The notes beneath the pieces are model-generated. The model did not search any database, was not told where the DNA came from, and saw only the letters and a program-made list of their open reading frames with translations. Below are positions 7,234 through 15,376 of a stretch of 22,493 bases of DNA, piece after piece. The first letter of the stretch is position 1; every line of letters begins with the position of its first letter. The DNA comes from RHKX01 sp035695265 (lineage in GTDB: Bacteria > Actinomycetota > Thermoleophilia > Solirubrobacterales > 70-9), in contig DASSEM010000138.1 of assembly GCA_035695265.1 (NCBI GenBank), positions 1 through 22,493 on the forward strand, written 5' to 3'. A program made the translations under genes and the position numbers.

Positions 7234-8243
7234 TCGAGCTCGCGCAGTCGGACGGCCTCAGCACCGTCGCGATCGATCGCGGGGCGATCCTGATCGCGGG
7301 GATGGCGGCGATGCTGATCACGATCTTCCTCGGCCCGAAGTTCATCGAGCGCCTCCGCGAGCGCGAGTTCGGCCAGCAGATCCGCGAGGAGGGGCCGGAG
7401 GGCCACCACACCAAGGCCGGCACGCCGACGATGGGCGGGCTGATCATCTTCACGGCGATCGCGGTCCCCTACCTGGTCCTCTCCGATCGCGACACCGAGA
7501 GCCTCGCCGTCTTCGGGGTCGCGCTCGGGAGTGCCGCGATCGGGTTCGCCGACGACTACATCAAGATCATCAAGCGGCGCTCGCTCGGCCTCTCGGCGCG
7601 CTGGAAGCTCTCCTGCCAGATCGCGCTCGCCGTCGCCCTCTGGTGGGTGGCCTTCCAGGAGGTCGGCCTCGACCCGAGCATGCAGATCAGGCTCTTCGAC
7701 GCCGAGATCTACCTCGGCCCGGTCGTCTACGTGATCCTCAGCTTCATCGTCCTCGCCGGCGCCAGCAACGGCGTCAACCTCACCGACGGCCTCGACGGCC
7801 TCGCCGCGGGATGTTGCGCGATCGTCTTCCTCTCCTACCTCGCGATCACGATCACGACCGGCCAGGAGGACCTGGCGTTGCTCTCGTCCTGCTTCGTCGG
7901 CGCCTCGGTCGGGTTTCTGTGGTTCAACGCGTTCCCGGCCCAGATCTTCATGGGCGACACCGGCTCGCTCGGCCTCGGCGGGGCGATCGCCGGCCTCGCG
8001 ATCATGACCCAGACCGAGATCCTCCTGGTCATCCTCGGCGGGATCTTCGTGATCGAGGCGCTCTCGGTCCTGATCCAGGTCTTCGCCTTCAAGTCGTTCC
8101 GCCGCCGCGTCTTCCTGATGGCACCCGTCCACCACCACTTCGAGATGAAGGCCTGGTCGGAGACGAAGATCATGATCCGCTTCTGGATCCTCGGTGCCGT
8201 CCTGGCCGGGATCGGCTACACCCTCTTCCAGAACTCGATCTGA
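7230..8243 (+). CDS. mraY: Phospho-MurNAc-pentapeptide transferase MraY
   Basis: MraY is the integral membrane enzyme that moves phospho-MurNAc-pentapeptide onto undecaprenyl phosphate, forming lipid I. The 337 residues show many hydrophobic segments and the family motifs in order: GHHTKAGTPTMGGL (58-71), FADDYIKI (106-113, Asp108/Asp109), NGVNLTDGLDGLA (180-192), FMGDTGSLGLGG (240-251) and APVHHHFE (298-305). The start is GTG 7230, in a 4-nt overlap with murF; longer forms of this frame run through murF and have no membrane character. It is followed not by a tight junction but by the 104-bp inverted repeat before murD. Confidence 0.96.
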   Translation: MIELAQSDGLSTVAIDRGAILIAGMAAMLITIFLGPKFIERLREREFGQQIREEGPEGHHTKAGTPTMGGLIIFTAIAVPYLVLSDRDTESLAVFGVALGSAAIGFADDYIKIIKRRSLGLSARWKLSCQIALAVALWWVAFQEVGLDPSMQIRLFDAEIYLGPVVYVILSFIVLAGASNGVNLTDGLDGLAAGCCAIVFLSYLAITITTGQEDLALLSSCFVGASVGFLWFNAFPAQIFMGDTGSLGLGGAIAGLAIMTQTEILLVILGGIFVIEALSVLIQVFAFKSFRRRVFLMAPVHHHFEMKAWSETKIMIRFWILGAVLAGIGYTLFQNSI

Positions 8244-8347
8244 CCTGACGGGCCGGGAGACGGCTGCTCGTCGTCCTCGTCGCCTCACGGCCCTTTGGCC
8301 GCTTCGGCTCCTGCGTCCTCGATCAGCCGCCTCCCGACCTCGTCAGG
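8244..8347. repeat. 104-bp imperfect inverted repeat in the mraY-murD gap
   Basis: The left arm 8244-8266 pairs with the right arm 8324-8347: 21 base pairs with one bulge (8340) and two mismatches. The roughly 57-nt centre holds a smaller perfect hairpin, CGGCC-CTTT-GGCCG, at 8288-8301. The repeat begins directly after the mraY stop and ends 3 nt before the possible murD TTG start, and so covers the only weak ribosome site there (AGGA, 8345-8348). It could be a small insertion such as a MITE, or an RNA structure controlling murD. No clear target-site duplication is visible. Confidence 0.6.
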
Positions 8348-8350
8348 ACG

Positions 8351-9742
8351 TTGAGGAACGTCCTGTGGAGTCGCGAACCTTCAGGGGTGGCCTCAGCGAT
8401 CCCGCGACCATCCCTGCCCGAGGGCCCGTTCCTCGTCGTCGGGCTGGCCCGTTCCGGGGTCGCCGCGGCGGCGGCGCTGGCGGCGCGGGGGGAGCGCGTG
8501 TACGGCACCGATCGCGGAAGTCCTGCGGCTGCGAGCAGGCTTGCCGATGCCGGCGTCGAACTCGATCTCGATGGCGACGGAACCCACCTGCTCGACCGCG
8601 TGAGCGCCGTGATCAAGAGTCCCGGCGTGCCGCCCGAGGCCCCGGTGATCGCAGCGGCGCGGGCCGGTGGAATGCCGGTGCTCGGGGAGCTCGAGCTCGG
8701 CTGGCGGCTGGCGCCCAACCGGTTCGTCGCGGTCACCGGGACGAACGGCAAGACGACCGTCACCGAGTGGCTCGGGCATGCGTTCCGGACCGCCGGGATG
8801 CCGGTCGCGGTCGCCGGCAACGTCGGCACGCCGCTGAGCGCGGTCGCCGCCGGCCTCGACCCCGATGCGACGGTTGTCTGCGAGTGCTCCTCCTTCCAGC
8901 TCGAGGACTCGGTCGCGTTCGCGCCCGAGGTCGCGGTCTTCCTCAACATCAGCCCCGACCACGCCGACCGCCATCCGACGCTCGCCGCCTACCTGGGGGC
9001 GAAGCTGCGCATCTTCGCCGCCCAGCCCGCCGACTCCGACGCGGTCATCGATGCCGACGAGCCCGCGCTGCGGGACGTCGAGATCCCGGGCGACGCGCGT
9101 TGCCGCCGCTACGGGATCGAAGGCTGCGTCGCCGGTGCCTGCACGGTGCGCTACGAGGCGGGGGCGATTCACGACGACGCCGGGCCCCTGGTGGAGCGGT
9201 CTGAGCTGGCGCTGGCCGGCGAGCACAACATCCGCAACGCGATGGCGGTCGCGACCGCGGCGCTCTCGGCCGGCGTCCCCCGGGACGCGGTCGCCGCAGC
9301 CCTCCGCGACTTCACCGCCATCCCGCACCGGCTCGAGCCGGTCGGCGAGCTCGGCGGGGTCGCCTACGTCAACGACTCGAAGGCGACCAACGTCGCCGCG
9401 GCGCAGGCGGCGCTCGTGACGTTCGGGGACGGGGTCCATGCGATCTTCGGCGGGAGCCTCAAGGGCGAGCGGTTCGCACCGCTCGTTCCCGCCGTCGCCG
9501 GCCACTGCGTCGCCTGCTACCTGATCGGGGAGGCCGCCGAACAGCTCGCCGCCGACCTCGCCCCAGCCGGCGTCCCGCTGCGCCGCAGCGGCGACCTCGA
9601 GACGGCGGTGGCCGAGGCGGCCACCGCGGCCCGGCCGGGCGAAACCGTCCTGCTCGCCCCGGCGTGCGCGAGCTTCGACGCCTTCGCCGACTACGAGGAC
9701 CGGGGGCGCCGCTTCCGCGAGCTCGTCGAGGGGCTGCGATGA
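8351..9742 (+). CDS. murD: UDP-MurNAc-L-Ala:D-Glu ligase MurD
   Basis: MurD adds D-glutamate to UDP-MurNAc-L-alanine. From TTG 8351 it has 463 residues, with an N-terminal nucleotide-type fold PFLVVGLARSGVAAA (26-40), SPGVP (90-94), P-loop TGTNGKTTVTEW (129-140), ECSSFQLE and LNISPDHADRH in the central domain, and NDSKATN plus GGSLKGERF in the C-terminal domain, all typical of MurD. The start is uncertain: TTG 8351 has only AGGA 2 nt upstream, while GTG 8387 is preceded directly by AGGGG; the conserved fold begins about residue 26, so either fits. Unlike most junctions here it does not overlap its upstream gene. Its stop overlaps ftsW (ATGA). Confidence 0.94.
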   Translation: MRNVLWSREPSGVASAIPRPSLPEGPFLVVGLARSGVAAAAALAARGERVYGTDRGSPAAASRLADAGVELDLDGDGTHLLDRVSAVIKSPGVPPEAPVIAAARAGGMPVLGELELGWRLAPNRFVAVTGTNGKTTVTEWLGHAFRTAGMPVAVAGNVGTPLSAVAAGLDPDATVVCECSSFQLEDSVAFAPEVAVFLNISPDHADRHPTLAAYLGAKLRIFAAQPADSDAVIDADEPALRDVEIPGDARCRRYGIEGCVAGACTVRYEAGAIHDDAGPLVERSELALAGEHNIRNAMAVATAALSAGVPRDAVAAALRDFTAIPHRLEPVGELGGVAYVNDSKATNVAAAQAALVTFGDGVHAIFGGSLKGERFAPLVPAVAGHCVACYLIGEAAEQLAADLAPAGVPLRRSGDLETAVAEAATAARPGETVLLAPACASFDAFADYEDRGRRFRELVEGLR

Positions 9743-11040
9743 GCGCCCTCCTCGCCGACCTGCGCCGGCGCCGCCGGGGACGGTCGAAGGACAAGCCGCT
9801 CGAGTACACGCTGCTTCTGACCGCGACGATGTGCCTGCTCACGCTCGGCGCCGTGATGGTCTTCAGCGCCAGCTCGAGCGCGTCGCTGCTCAATGACGGC
9901 GACAGCCTCTATTACCTGAAGCGGACCGTGATGTTCGGCGCCATCGGGCTGGTGGTGCTCAAGATCCTCTCGATGCAGCGGCTCGAGCACGTCAGGCGAC
10001 TGACCGGCGCGCTCCTGATCGGGGCAGTTGCACTGTTGCTCGCGACGAAGGTCATTGGAGCCCCGCCGGTGAACGGTGCCCAGCGCTGGATCAACTTCGG
10101 GCCGATCCAGGTCCAGTCCTCGGAGATCGCGAAGGTCGCGCTGGTCCTCTACGGGGCCAGCCTGCTGGCCGATCGGCCGACCATGACCCGCGACCTCCGC
10201 GGTATGCGCCCGCTCCTCCTCGTCGCGGCGGCGATCGTCGGGCTCGTCGTCCTCGAGCCCGACCTCGGGACGGCGATGGTGACGGCATTCTCGATCGCGG
10301 CGCTGCTCGTCGCCGCCGGCGCCAAGCTCCGCCACCTGGCGATGATCGCCGGGGCGCTCTGCCTGCTCGTCGTCATCGCCGTGCTGCTCGAGCCGTACCG
10401 GATGGCGCGGCTGACGAGCTTCGTCAATCCCGGCGCCGATGCCACCGGCGCCGGCTTCCAGGGCCAGCAGGCGGCGATCGCGCTCGGCTCCGGGGGGATC
10501 TTCGGGGTCGGGATCGGCGAGAGCGTCCAGAAGGCGTTCTACCTGCCCGAGGCCCACACCGACATGATCGCCGCGGTGATCGGCGAGGAGCTCGGCCTGC
10601 TCGGCATCTCGCTTGTCGTCGGCCTCTACATGGTGCTCGGCTACGCGGGCTTTCGCACCGCCCAGAAGGCCCGCGACCGCTACGGTCGCCTGCTCGCCGC
10701 CGGGCTGACGGCGATGATCCTGGTCCAGGCGTCGATCAACCTGTTCGCCGTCCTCGGCCTCGCACCACTGACCGGAGTCACGCTTCCATTCGTCTCCTAC
10801 GGAAACAGCAGCCTGATCGTCACCCTGGCCTCCGTCGGCCTGCTGCTCAACGTCGCCAACGGCGGCTCGGCGCGGATGGCGGCGGGCGGACAGCGACGGC
10901 TGCGGGTCCTCGACGGCGGGCGCCAGGGCTCGTCCCGGCGACCGGCGGCACGGGGGAGCACCCGTGCGGGTGGTGATCGCAGCCGGCGGCACGGCGGGGC
11001 ACGTCGTGCCGGCGCTGGCCGTCGCCGCGGCGCTCGCTGA
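9739..11040 (+). CDS. ftsW: Septal peptidoglycan polymerase FtsW (SEDS family)
   Basis: FtsW is a membrane glycosyltransferase of the SEDS family that polymerises lipid II at the septum with FtsI. The 433 residues contain about ten hydrophobic segments starting near residue 22. Family motifs are VNGAQRWINFGPIQVQSSEI (111-130), LEPDLGTAM (172-180), PEAHTDMIAAVIGEELG (270-286, with the catalytic Asp at 275) and LPFVSYGNSSL (349-359). The start is ATG 9739, overlapping the murD TGA. After the last membrane segment comes an Arg/Gly-rich tail of about 60 residues; its last 25 are encoded inside the start of murG in another frame, so an earlier stop may have been lost. Confidence 0.95.
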   Translation: MSALLADLRRRRRGRSKDKPLEYTLLLTATMCLLTLGAVMVFSASSSASLLNDGDSLYYLKRTVMFGAIGLVVLKILSMQRLEHVRRLTGALLIGAVALLLATKVIGAPPVNGAQRWINFGPIQVQSSEIAKVALVLYGASLLADRPTMTRDLRGMRPLLLVAAAIVGLVVLEPDLGTAMVTAFSIAALLVAAGAKLRHLAMIAGALCLLVVIAVLLEPYRMARLTSFVNPGADATGAGFQGQQAAIALGSGGIFGVGIGESVQKAFYLPEAHTDMIAAVIGEELGLLGISLVVGLYMVLGYAGFRTAQKARDRYGRLLAAGLTAMILVQASINLFAVLGLAPLTGVTLPFVSYGNSSLIVTLASVGLLLNVANGGSARMAAGGQRRLRVLDGGRQGSSRRPAARGSTRAGGDRSRRHGGARRAGAGRRRGAR

Positions 11041-12067
11041 GCACGACGCCGAGGTGAGCTTCGCCGGCACCCGGGACGGCGCCGAGGCACGGCTCGTCCC
11101 CGCCGCCGGCTACGAGATCGATTTCGTCGACGTCGCCGGGATCGACCGTCGCAACCCGCTGCGGGCGGCGCTCGCGCTCGGGCGCGCTGCCGCCGCGGTG
11201 CGCGTCGCCCGCCGGTACCTGCGGTCCCGCGGTGCCGACGCGGTGCTGGGCGGCGGCGGCTACGTCGCCGCTCCCACCGGGATCGCCGCCGCCACGATGG
11301 GAATTCCGCTGGTCCTGACCGAGGCCGACAGTCACCTCGGGCTCGCCAACCGGCTGCTCGCCCCGCGCGCGCGCCGGGTCTGCCTCGCCCTTCCGATCCC
11401 GGGCCGGGGGGGAGGCCGCTACCTCGTCACCGGTCGCCCGGTCCCGGCGGCGATCGCGACGGCCGACAGCGGCACTGCCCGTCAGCGCTTCGCGATCCCG
11501 GCCGAGGTGCCGTGTCTCTTGATCTTCGGCGGCAGCCTCGGCGCGCTCCGCATCAACCGCGCCGCCGCGGCGGCCTTCGGCCCGGGTGGTCCGGCGGCCG
11601 AGCGCCCCTTCCATGTCCTCCACATCGCCGGCGCCCGCGACTACTCCGTCGTCGCCCCCGAGCTCGAGGGCGCCTCCGCCTACACCCTGCTCGAGTACCT
11701 GCCCGACCTCGCCGACGCGCTCGCCGCCAGCGACCTCGTCCTCAGCCGTGCCGGCGGCTCGGTCTTCGAGCTGACCGCCGCCGGCCGCCCCGCCGTCCTC
11801 GTCCCCTACCCGTACGCGTCGGGGCGCCATCAGCACGCCAACGCGCGCTGGATGGAGCAGGCCGGCGCGGCGACGATCGTCGAGGACGAGGAGCTGGACG
11901 CCGAGCGGCTGCTGGCCGAGGTCGGGCCGCTGCTCGGCGACCGCGCACGGCTCGACGCGATGGGCGCCGCCGCCCGCGCGATCGCCCGCCCCGACGCAGC
12001 CGACCGGGTCGCCGCCGAGATCGCCGCCGCCGTCGCGGACCAGAGGCGCGGAGGGTCGCTCGGATGA
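10964..12067 (+). CDS. murG: UDP-GlcNAc:lipid I N-acetylglucosaminyltransferase MurG
   Basis: MurG is a membrane-associated GT-B (GT28) enzyme that adds GlcNAc to lipid I to give lipid II. The 367 residues have the N-terminal glycine-rich loop AAGGTAGHVVPALAVA (6-21), GGGGYVAAP (96-104), a second Gly-rich loop FGGSLGALRIN (188-198), and the donor-binding region SRAGGSVFEL (261-270) followed by VPYPYASGRHQHANA (280-294). The usual HEQN motif appears as TEADSHLGLANRLL (119-132). The start is GTG 10964, with GGGGGAG (10951-10957) 6 nt upstream, placing it 77 nt inside the end of ftsW. Its stop overlaps murC (ATGA). Confidence 0.95.
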   Translation: MRVVIAAGGTAGHVVPALAVAAALAEHDAEVSFAGTRDGAEARLVPAAGYEIDFVDVAGIDRRNPLRAALALGRAAAAVRVARRYLRSRGADAVLGGGGYVAAPTGIAAATMGIPLVLTEADSHLGLANRLLAPRARRVCLALPIPGRGGGRYLVTGRPVPAAIATADSGTARQRFAIPAEVPCLLIFGGSLGALRINRAAAAAFGPGGPAAERPFHVLHIAGARDYSVVAPELEGASAYTLLEYLPDLADALAASDLVLSRAGGSVFELTAAGRPAVLVPYPYASGRHQHANARWMEQAGAATIVEDEELDAERLLAEVGPLLGDRARLDAMGAAARAIARPDAADRVAAEIAAAVADQRRGGSLG

Positions 12068-13485
12068 GCGCCGAGCCGCTGCGGCCGCTTCACTTCATCG
12101 CGATCGGTGGCGCCGGGATGAGCGGGCTGGCGCTCGTCTGCCACCGGCTCGGCCATTCGGTGACCGGCTCCGACCGGGCCGAGTCCGCGTACGTGGAGCG
12201 GCTGCGGGCAGCCGGGATCGAGCCGCTGATCGGCCATGACGCCGGGGCAGTGCCCGCCGATGCCGAGGTCGTCGTCTCGACCGCGGTGCCCGAGGACAAC
12301 GTCGAGCTCGTCCGCGCGCGGGAGCGCGGTCAGCCGGTCATCCATCGCGGCGAGCTCCTCGCCCGCCTCTGCGCCGGCAAGCGGCTGATCGCCGTCGCCG
12401 GCGCCCACGGCAAGACGACGACGGCGGGGATGATCGCCCACGCGCTCGCCGCCGCCGGCGTCGATCCATCCTTCGTCCTCGGCGGCGAGCTGCCCGGCGC
12501 CGGTCCGGGCGGAGCGCCCGCGAACGCAGGCTGGGGAAGCTCGGACTGGATCGTCGCCGAGGCCGACGAGAGCGACGGCAGCTTCCTCGAGCTCGACCCC
12601 GAAATCGCCGTGGTGACCAACGTCGAGCTCGACCATCACGCCCACTGGGGCGGGGAGGGGGAGCTGATCGCTGCGTTCGCCCGCTTCGCCGAGCGGGCGG
12701 CGACGCTGATCCGCCCGGCCGGATCGCGCCTCGCCGCCCTCGACGGCGCCGGGCGGGTGCTCGGCTATGCCGTCGCCCCGCTCACCGGCGCCCCGGTCCC
12801 TGCGGCGCTCCTCGCCGCCGAGGTGGAGCCGGCCGCCGGCGGCTGCCGGTTCCGGGCTCTCTCCGATGAGCTCGGCGGGCTCGAGGTGCGGCTCGGGGTT
12901 CCGGGCCGCCACAACGTCGCCGACGCGACGGCGGCGATCGGGGCGCTCGGTTGCGCCCGTGAGCTCGACCCCGGCCTGCCGCCGCTCGCGGAGCTGAGCG
13001 CGGCGCTCGCGAGCTTCCCCGGGATGTCGCGGCGGCTCGAACGCAAGGGTGAGCGGTCGGGGGCGGTCGTCTACGACGACTACGCGCACCATCCGACCGA
13101 GGTGGCGGCGTCGCTTGCGGCGCTTCGCGAGCTTCCCCACCGGCGGCTGATCGCGGTCTTCCAGCCCCACCTCTACTCGCGCACGAAGGCACTCGCGGGC
13201 CGGTTCGGGCGCGCGCTCGCGGCCGCTGACGAGATCGGCGTGCTCGATGTCTACGCTGCCCGCGAGCGCCCGGTCGGGCCCCTGGAGGGCGTCAGTGGCC
13301 TCGACGTCGCCGCTGCAGCCGCCGACGCCGCGCCCGGCCGGCGGGTGAGCTGGCTCGTCGACGCCGACCGCGCCGAGCTGGTCCTCGCCGGCCGGCTCGG
13401 CCCCGGTGACCTGCTGGTGACGCTGGGGGCCGGGGACATCTTCATGCTCGCCGACCGGCTCGTGGGTGCGAAGGGGGAGCGGTGA
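12064..13485 (+). CDS. murC: UDP-MurNAc:L-alanine ligase MurC
   Basis: MurC adds L-alanine to UDP-MurNAc, the first step of peptide stem synthesis. The 473 residues show the N-terminal dinucleotide-like loop IGGAGMSGLA (14-23), TAVPEDN (73-79), the P-loop AGAHGKTTT (112-120), EADESDGSF (166-174), NVELDHHAHW (186-195) and in the C-terminal domain DDYAHHPTEV followed by FQPHLYSRTK, which is the MurC-specific form. The start at ATG 12064 is fixed by the 4-nt overlap with murG and by the conserved sequence beginning at residue 10. It overlaps murB in the same style (GTGA). Confidence 0.96.
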   Translation: MSAEPLRPLHFIAIGGAGMSGLALVCHRLGHSVTGSDRAESAYVERLRAAGIEPLIGHDAGAVPADAEVVVSTAVPEDNVELVRARERGQPVIHRGELLARLCAGKRLIAVAGAHGKTTTAGMIAHALAAAGVDPSFVLGGELPGAGPGGAPANAGWGSSDWIVAEADESDGSFLELDPEIAVVTNVELDHHAHWGGEGELIAAFARFAERAATLIRPAGSRLAALDGAGRVLGYAVAPLTGAPVPAALLAAEVEPAAGGCRFRALSDELGGLEVRLGVPGRHNVADATAAIGALGCARELDPGLPPLAELSAALASFPGMSRRLERKGERSGAVVYDDYAHHPTEVAASLAALRELPHRRLIAVFQPHLYSRTKALAGRFGRALAAADEIGVLDVYAARERPVGPLEGVSGLDVAAAAADAAPGRRVSWLVDADRAELVLAGRLGPGDLLVTLGAGDIFMLADRLVGAKGER

Positions 13486-14426
13486 GCGCGCCGGCGGCGA
13501 TCGAGCGGGACTTCGAGCTCGCCCGGCTGACCACCGTCCGGGCCGGCGGACGGGCCGACATGTTCGCCCGCGCCGGCAGCGAAGAGGAGCTGGTCGGGCT
13601 GCTCGCCTACGCGGAGGAGGTGGGCGCGGCGGTAGGAGTGGTGGGGTCGGGATCGAACCTCCTCGTATCGGATGACGGCTACCGCGGACTCGTTCTCAAG
13701 CTCGACCGTGACCTCGCGCAGATCGACCGCGACGGTACCCGCCTGCTCTGCGGCGCCGGGGTCCGGCTCCCGTCGGCCGCCGCGAAGTCGTCGGGCTGGG
13801 GACTCACCGGGCTCGAGTTCGGCGTCAACATCCCCGGGACGGTGGGTGGGGCGGTGCGGATGAACGCCAACGCCTACGGCGGCGAGCTGGCGCGGACGCT
13901 CGACTGGGTGACGATCTGCACAGCGTCCGGCAGCGAGCGTCGCACCCCCGAGCAGCTCGGCTTCGGCTACCGCAGCTCGAACCTCGGGCCGGGCGAGGTC
14001 GTCGCCCGCGCCGGCTTCTCGCTCGCATCGTCCGATCCCGAGACGGTCAAGGAGACCCTGGCGGCGATGCGCTTGCGGCGTCGCGAGGCGCAGCCGGCGG
14101 GCATCAAGACCTTCGGCTCGACCTTCATGAACCCCGACGACGAGGGCGCCGGCGGCCGCACCTCCGGCCAGCTCCTCGAGGCGGCCGGCTGCCGCGGCCT
14201 CCGGGTCGGCGGCGCCTCGTTCTCCGCCAAGCACGCCAACTTCGTCGAGAACGACGGGACCGCCACCACCGCCGACATCCTCGCGTTGATGGCGGCCGGC
14301 CGGCGCCGAGTGCACCAGCTGACCGGAGTCGTGCTCGAGCCGGAGGTACAGATCCTCGGCGAGGTGGACTGGCCCGCGGACTGGGACCTCGGGGACCTCG
14401 GCGAGCCGGAGGGAGTCGACCGATGA
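13482..14426 (+). CDS. murB: UDP-N-acetylenolpyruvoylglucosamine reductase MurB
   Basis: MurB is an FAD enzyme that reduces UDP-GlcNAc-enolpyruvate with NADPH to UDP-MurNAc. The 314 residues have the FAD-binding segments TVRAGGRADMF (18-28), VVGSGSNLLVSD (53-64) and GLEFGVNIPGTVGGAVRMNA (110-129). YRSSNL (163-168) carries the conserved Arg164, and FGSTFMNP (211-218) holds Ser213 at the place of the proton-donating serine. KHANFVEN and the C-terminal LEPEV also match the family. The start is GTG 13482, in a GTGA overlap with murC. It ends in a 4-nt ATGA overlap with ftsQ. The order murC-murB-ftsQ is common in dcw clusters. Confidence 0.96.
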   Translation: MSAPAAIERDFELARLTTVRAGGRADMFARAGSEEELVGLLAYAEEVGAAVGVVGSGSNLLVSDDGYRGLVLKLDRDLAQIDRDGTRLLCGAGVRLPSAAAKSSGWGLTGLEFGVNIPGTVGGAVRMNANAYGGELARTLDWVTICTASGSERRTPEQLGFGYRSSNLGPGEVVARAGFSLASSDPETVKETLAAMRLRRREAQPAGIKTFGSTFMNPDDEGAGGRTSGQLLEAAGCRGLRVGGASFSAKHANFVENDGTATTADILALMAAGRRRVHQLTGVVLEPEVQILGEVDWPADWDLGDLGEPEGVDR

Positions 14427-15172
14427 GCACCCGGGCCGGGCGCCTGCTCCCGCGACGGCCGGCGATCGCGATGCCGTCGTGGAGCTCGACGAGGCGGCTG
14501 CGAGTCGGGCTCGTGGTGGTGCTGGCCCTCGCAGCGGCCTTGGTTGCCGCTTACATGCTGTGGTTCCGCGACTCCTCGTTCGTCGCGGTCGAGAAGGTCG
14601 AGGTCACCGGCGCGAACGTCCCGCCCGGGGTCGCCGATGAGCTCGCCGCCGCCGCCACCGGGCTCAGCACGCTGCACCTCGACCGCGGCGCAATCGAGGC
14701 CGCCGTCGCCGAGGACCCAGCTGTGGCCGGCCTCAAGATCGACACCCACTTCCCGCACGGGATCACGATCGACGTCCAGAGCCGGCCGGTCGCGGGCTGG
14801 ATCGATGCCGACGGGGGAACGCTGATCGCCGCCGACGGCACCGTGCTCGACACCGGCGCCGAGCGGCCCCAGGGGACCCCCGAGATCGCCGGCGAGGGGT
14901 CGATCGACGCTCGCGTCCAGGGCCCCGAGCTCACCGCGGCCAAGGTTCTCGGCGCCGCGCCCGCCCCGCTTCGTGCCGAGATCGCGATCGCGGAGGTCGA
15001 CCGCGAGCACGGGGTCGTCGCCGAGCTCACGGGCGGCATCGAGCTGCGCTTCGGAAGCCCCGCGGCGGCCGCTCAGAAGTGGCGCGCGGCGGCCGCCGTG
15101 CTGGCCGACCCGGAGCTCACGAGCGCCACCTACATCGACCTCTCGGCGCCTGCGAGGCCGGTCGTCGGCTAG
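14423..15172 (+). CDS. ftsQ: Cell division protein FtsQ/DivIB
   Basis: FtsQ is a single-pass membrane protein linking early and late divisome parts, with a POTRA domain outside the membrane. The 249 residues show a basic N-terminal cytoplasmic part, one transmembrane helix at about 27-48, and then a POTRA-like segment starting FVAVEKVEVTGANVPP (53-68), followed by the conserved IDVQSRPVAGWIDADG region typical of the FtsQ/DivIB beta domain. Sequence conservation in this family is low; the call rests on these features and the location between murB and ftsZ. The start ATG 14423 overlaps the murB stop. It is the last gene of the tightly packed block. Confidence 0.9.
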   Translation: MSTRAGRLLPRRPAIAMPSWSSTRRLRVGLVVVLALAAALVAAYMLWFRDSSFVAVEKVEVTGANVPPGVADELAAAATGLSTLHLDRGAIEAAVAEDPAVAGLKIDTHFPHGITIDVQSRPVAGWIDADGGTLIAADGTVLDTGAERPQGTPEIAGEGSIDARVQGPELTAAKVLGAAPAPLRAEIAIAEVDREHGVVAELTGGIELRFGSPAAAAQKWRAAAAVLADPELTSATYIDLSAPARPVVG

Positions 15173-15182
15173 CGCTGCGGCA

Positions 15183-15230
15183 CCCTCGACCGCCACCTGA
15201 GGGATTGCAAAGCCTCGACCTGTGGTTGAG
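15183..15230 (+). terminator. Two small hairpins after ftsQ, possible weak terminator
   Basis: CCCTC (15183-15187) pairs with GAGGG (15199-15203), and CTCGACC (15214-15220) pairs with GGTTGAG (15224-15230) around a 3-nt loop. Neither is followed by a T-tract. They lie between the ftsQ stop and the ftsZ promoter and could reduce read-through; this is tentative. Confidence 0.3.
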
Positions 15231-15261
15231 ACAGTGATCTTGCAGAGGTCCGCGGCTGACG

Positions 15262-15290
15262 TTGACAGCCACCCCGTTGTCGCTTACTTT
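15262..15290 (+). promoter_or_regulatory. Strong candidate ftsZ promoter
   Basis: TTGACA (15262-15267) is a perfect -35 consensus and is followed after exactly 17 nt by TACTTT (15285-15290), a good TANNNT -10. The predicted start near 15297 leaves an untranslated leader of about 80 nt before ftsZ. This would let ftsZ be expressed separately from the mraZ operon. Confidence 0.7.
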
Positions 15291-15376
15291 GGCTGCGGTT
15301 TGCGGGCAGGAGCGCGCGCGAACGCTCAACTATCACTCAAGCTCCGGACGGACAGAGAAAGGCGAGTGAAGCTCAG

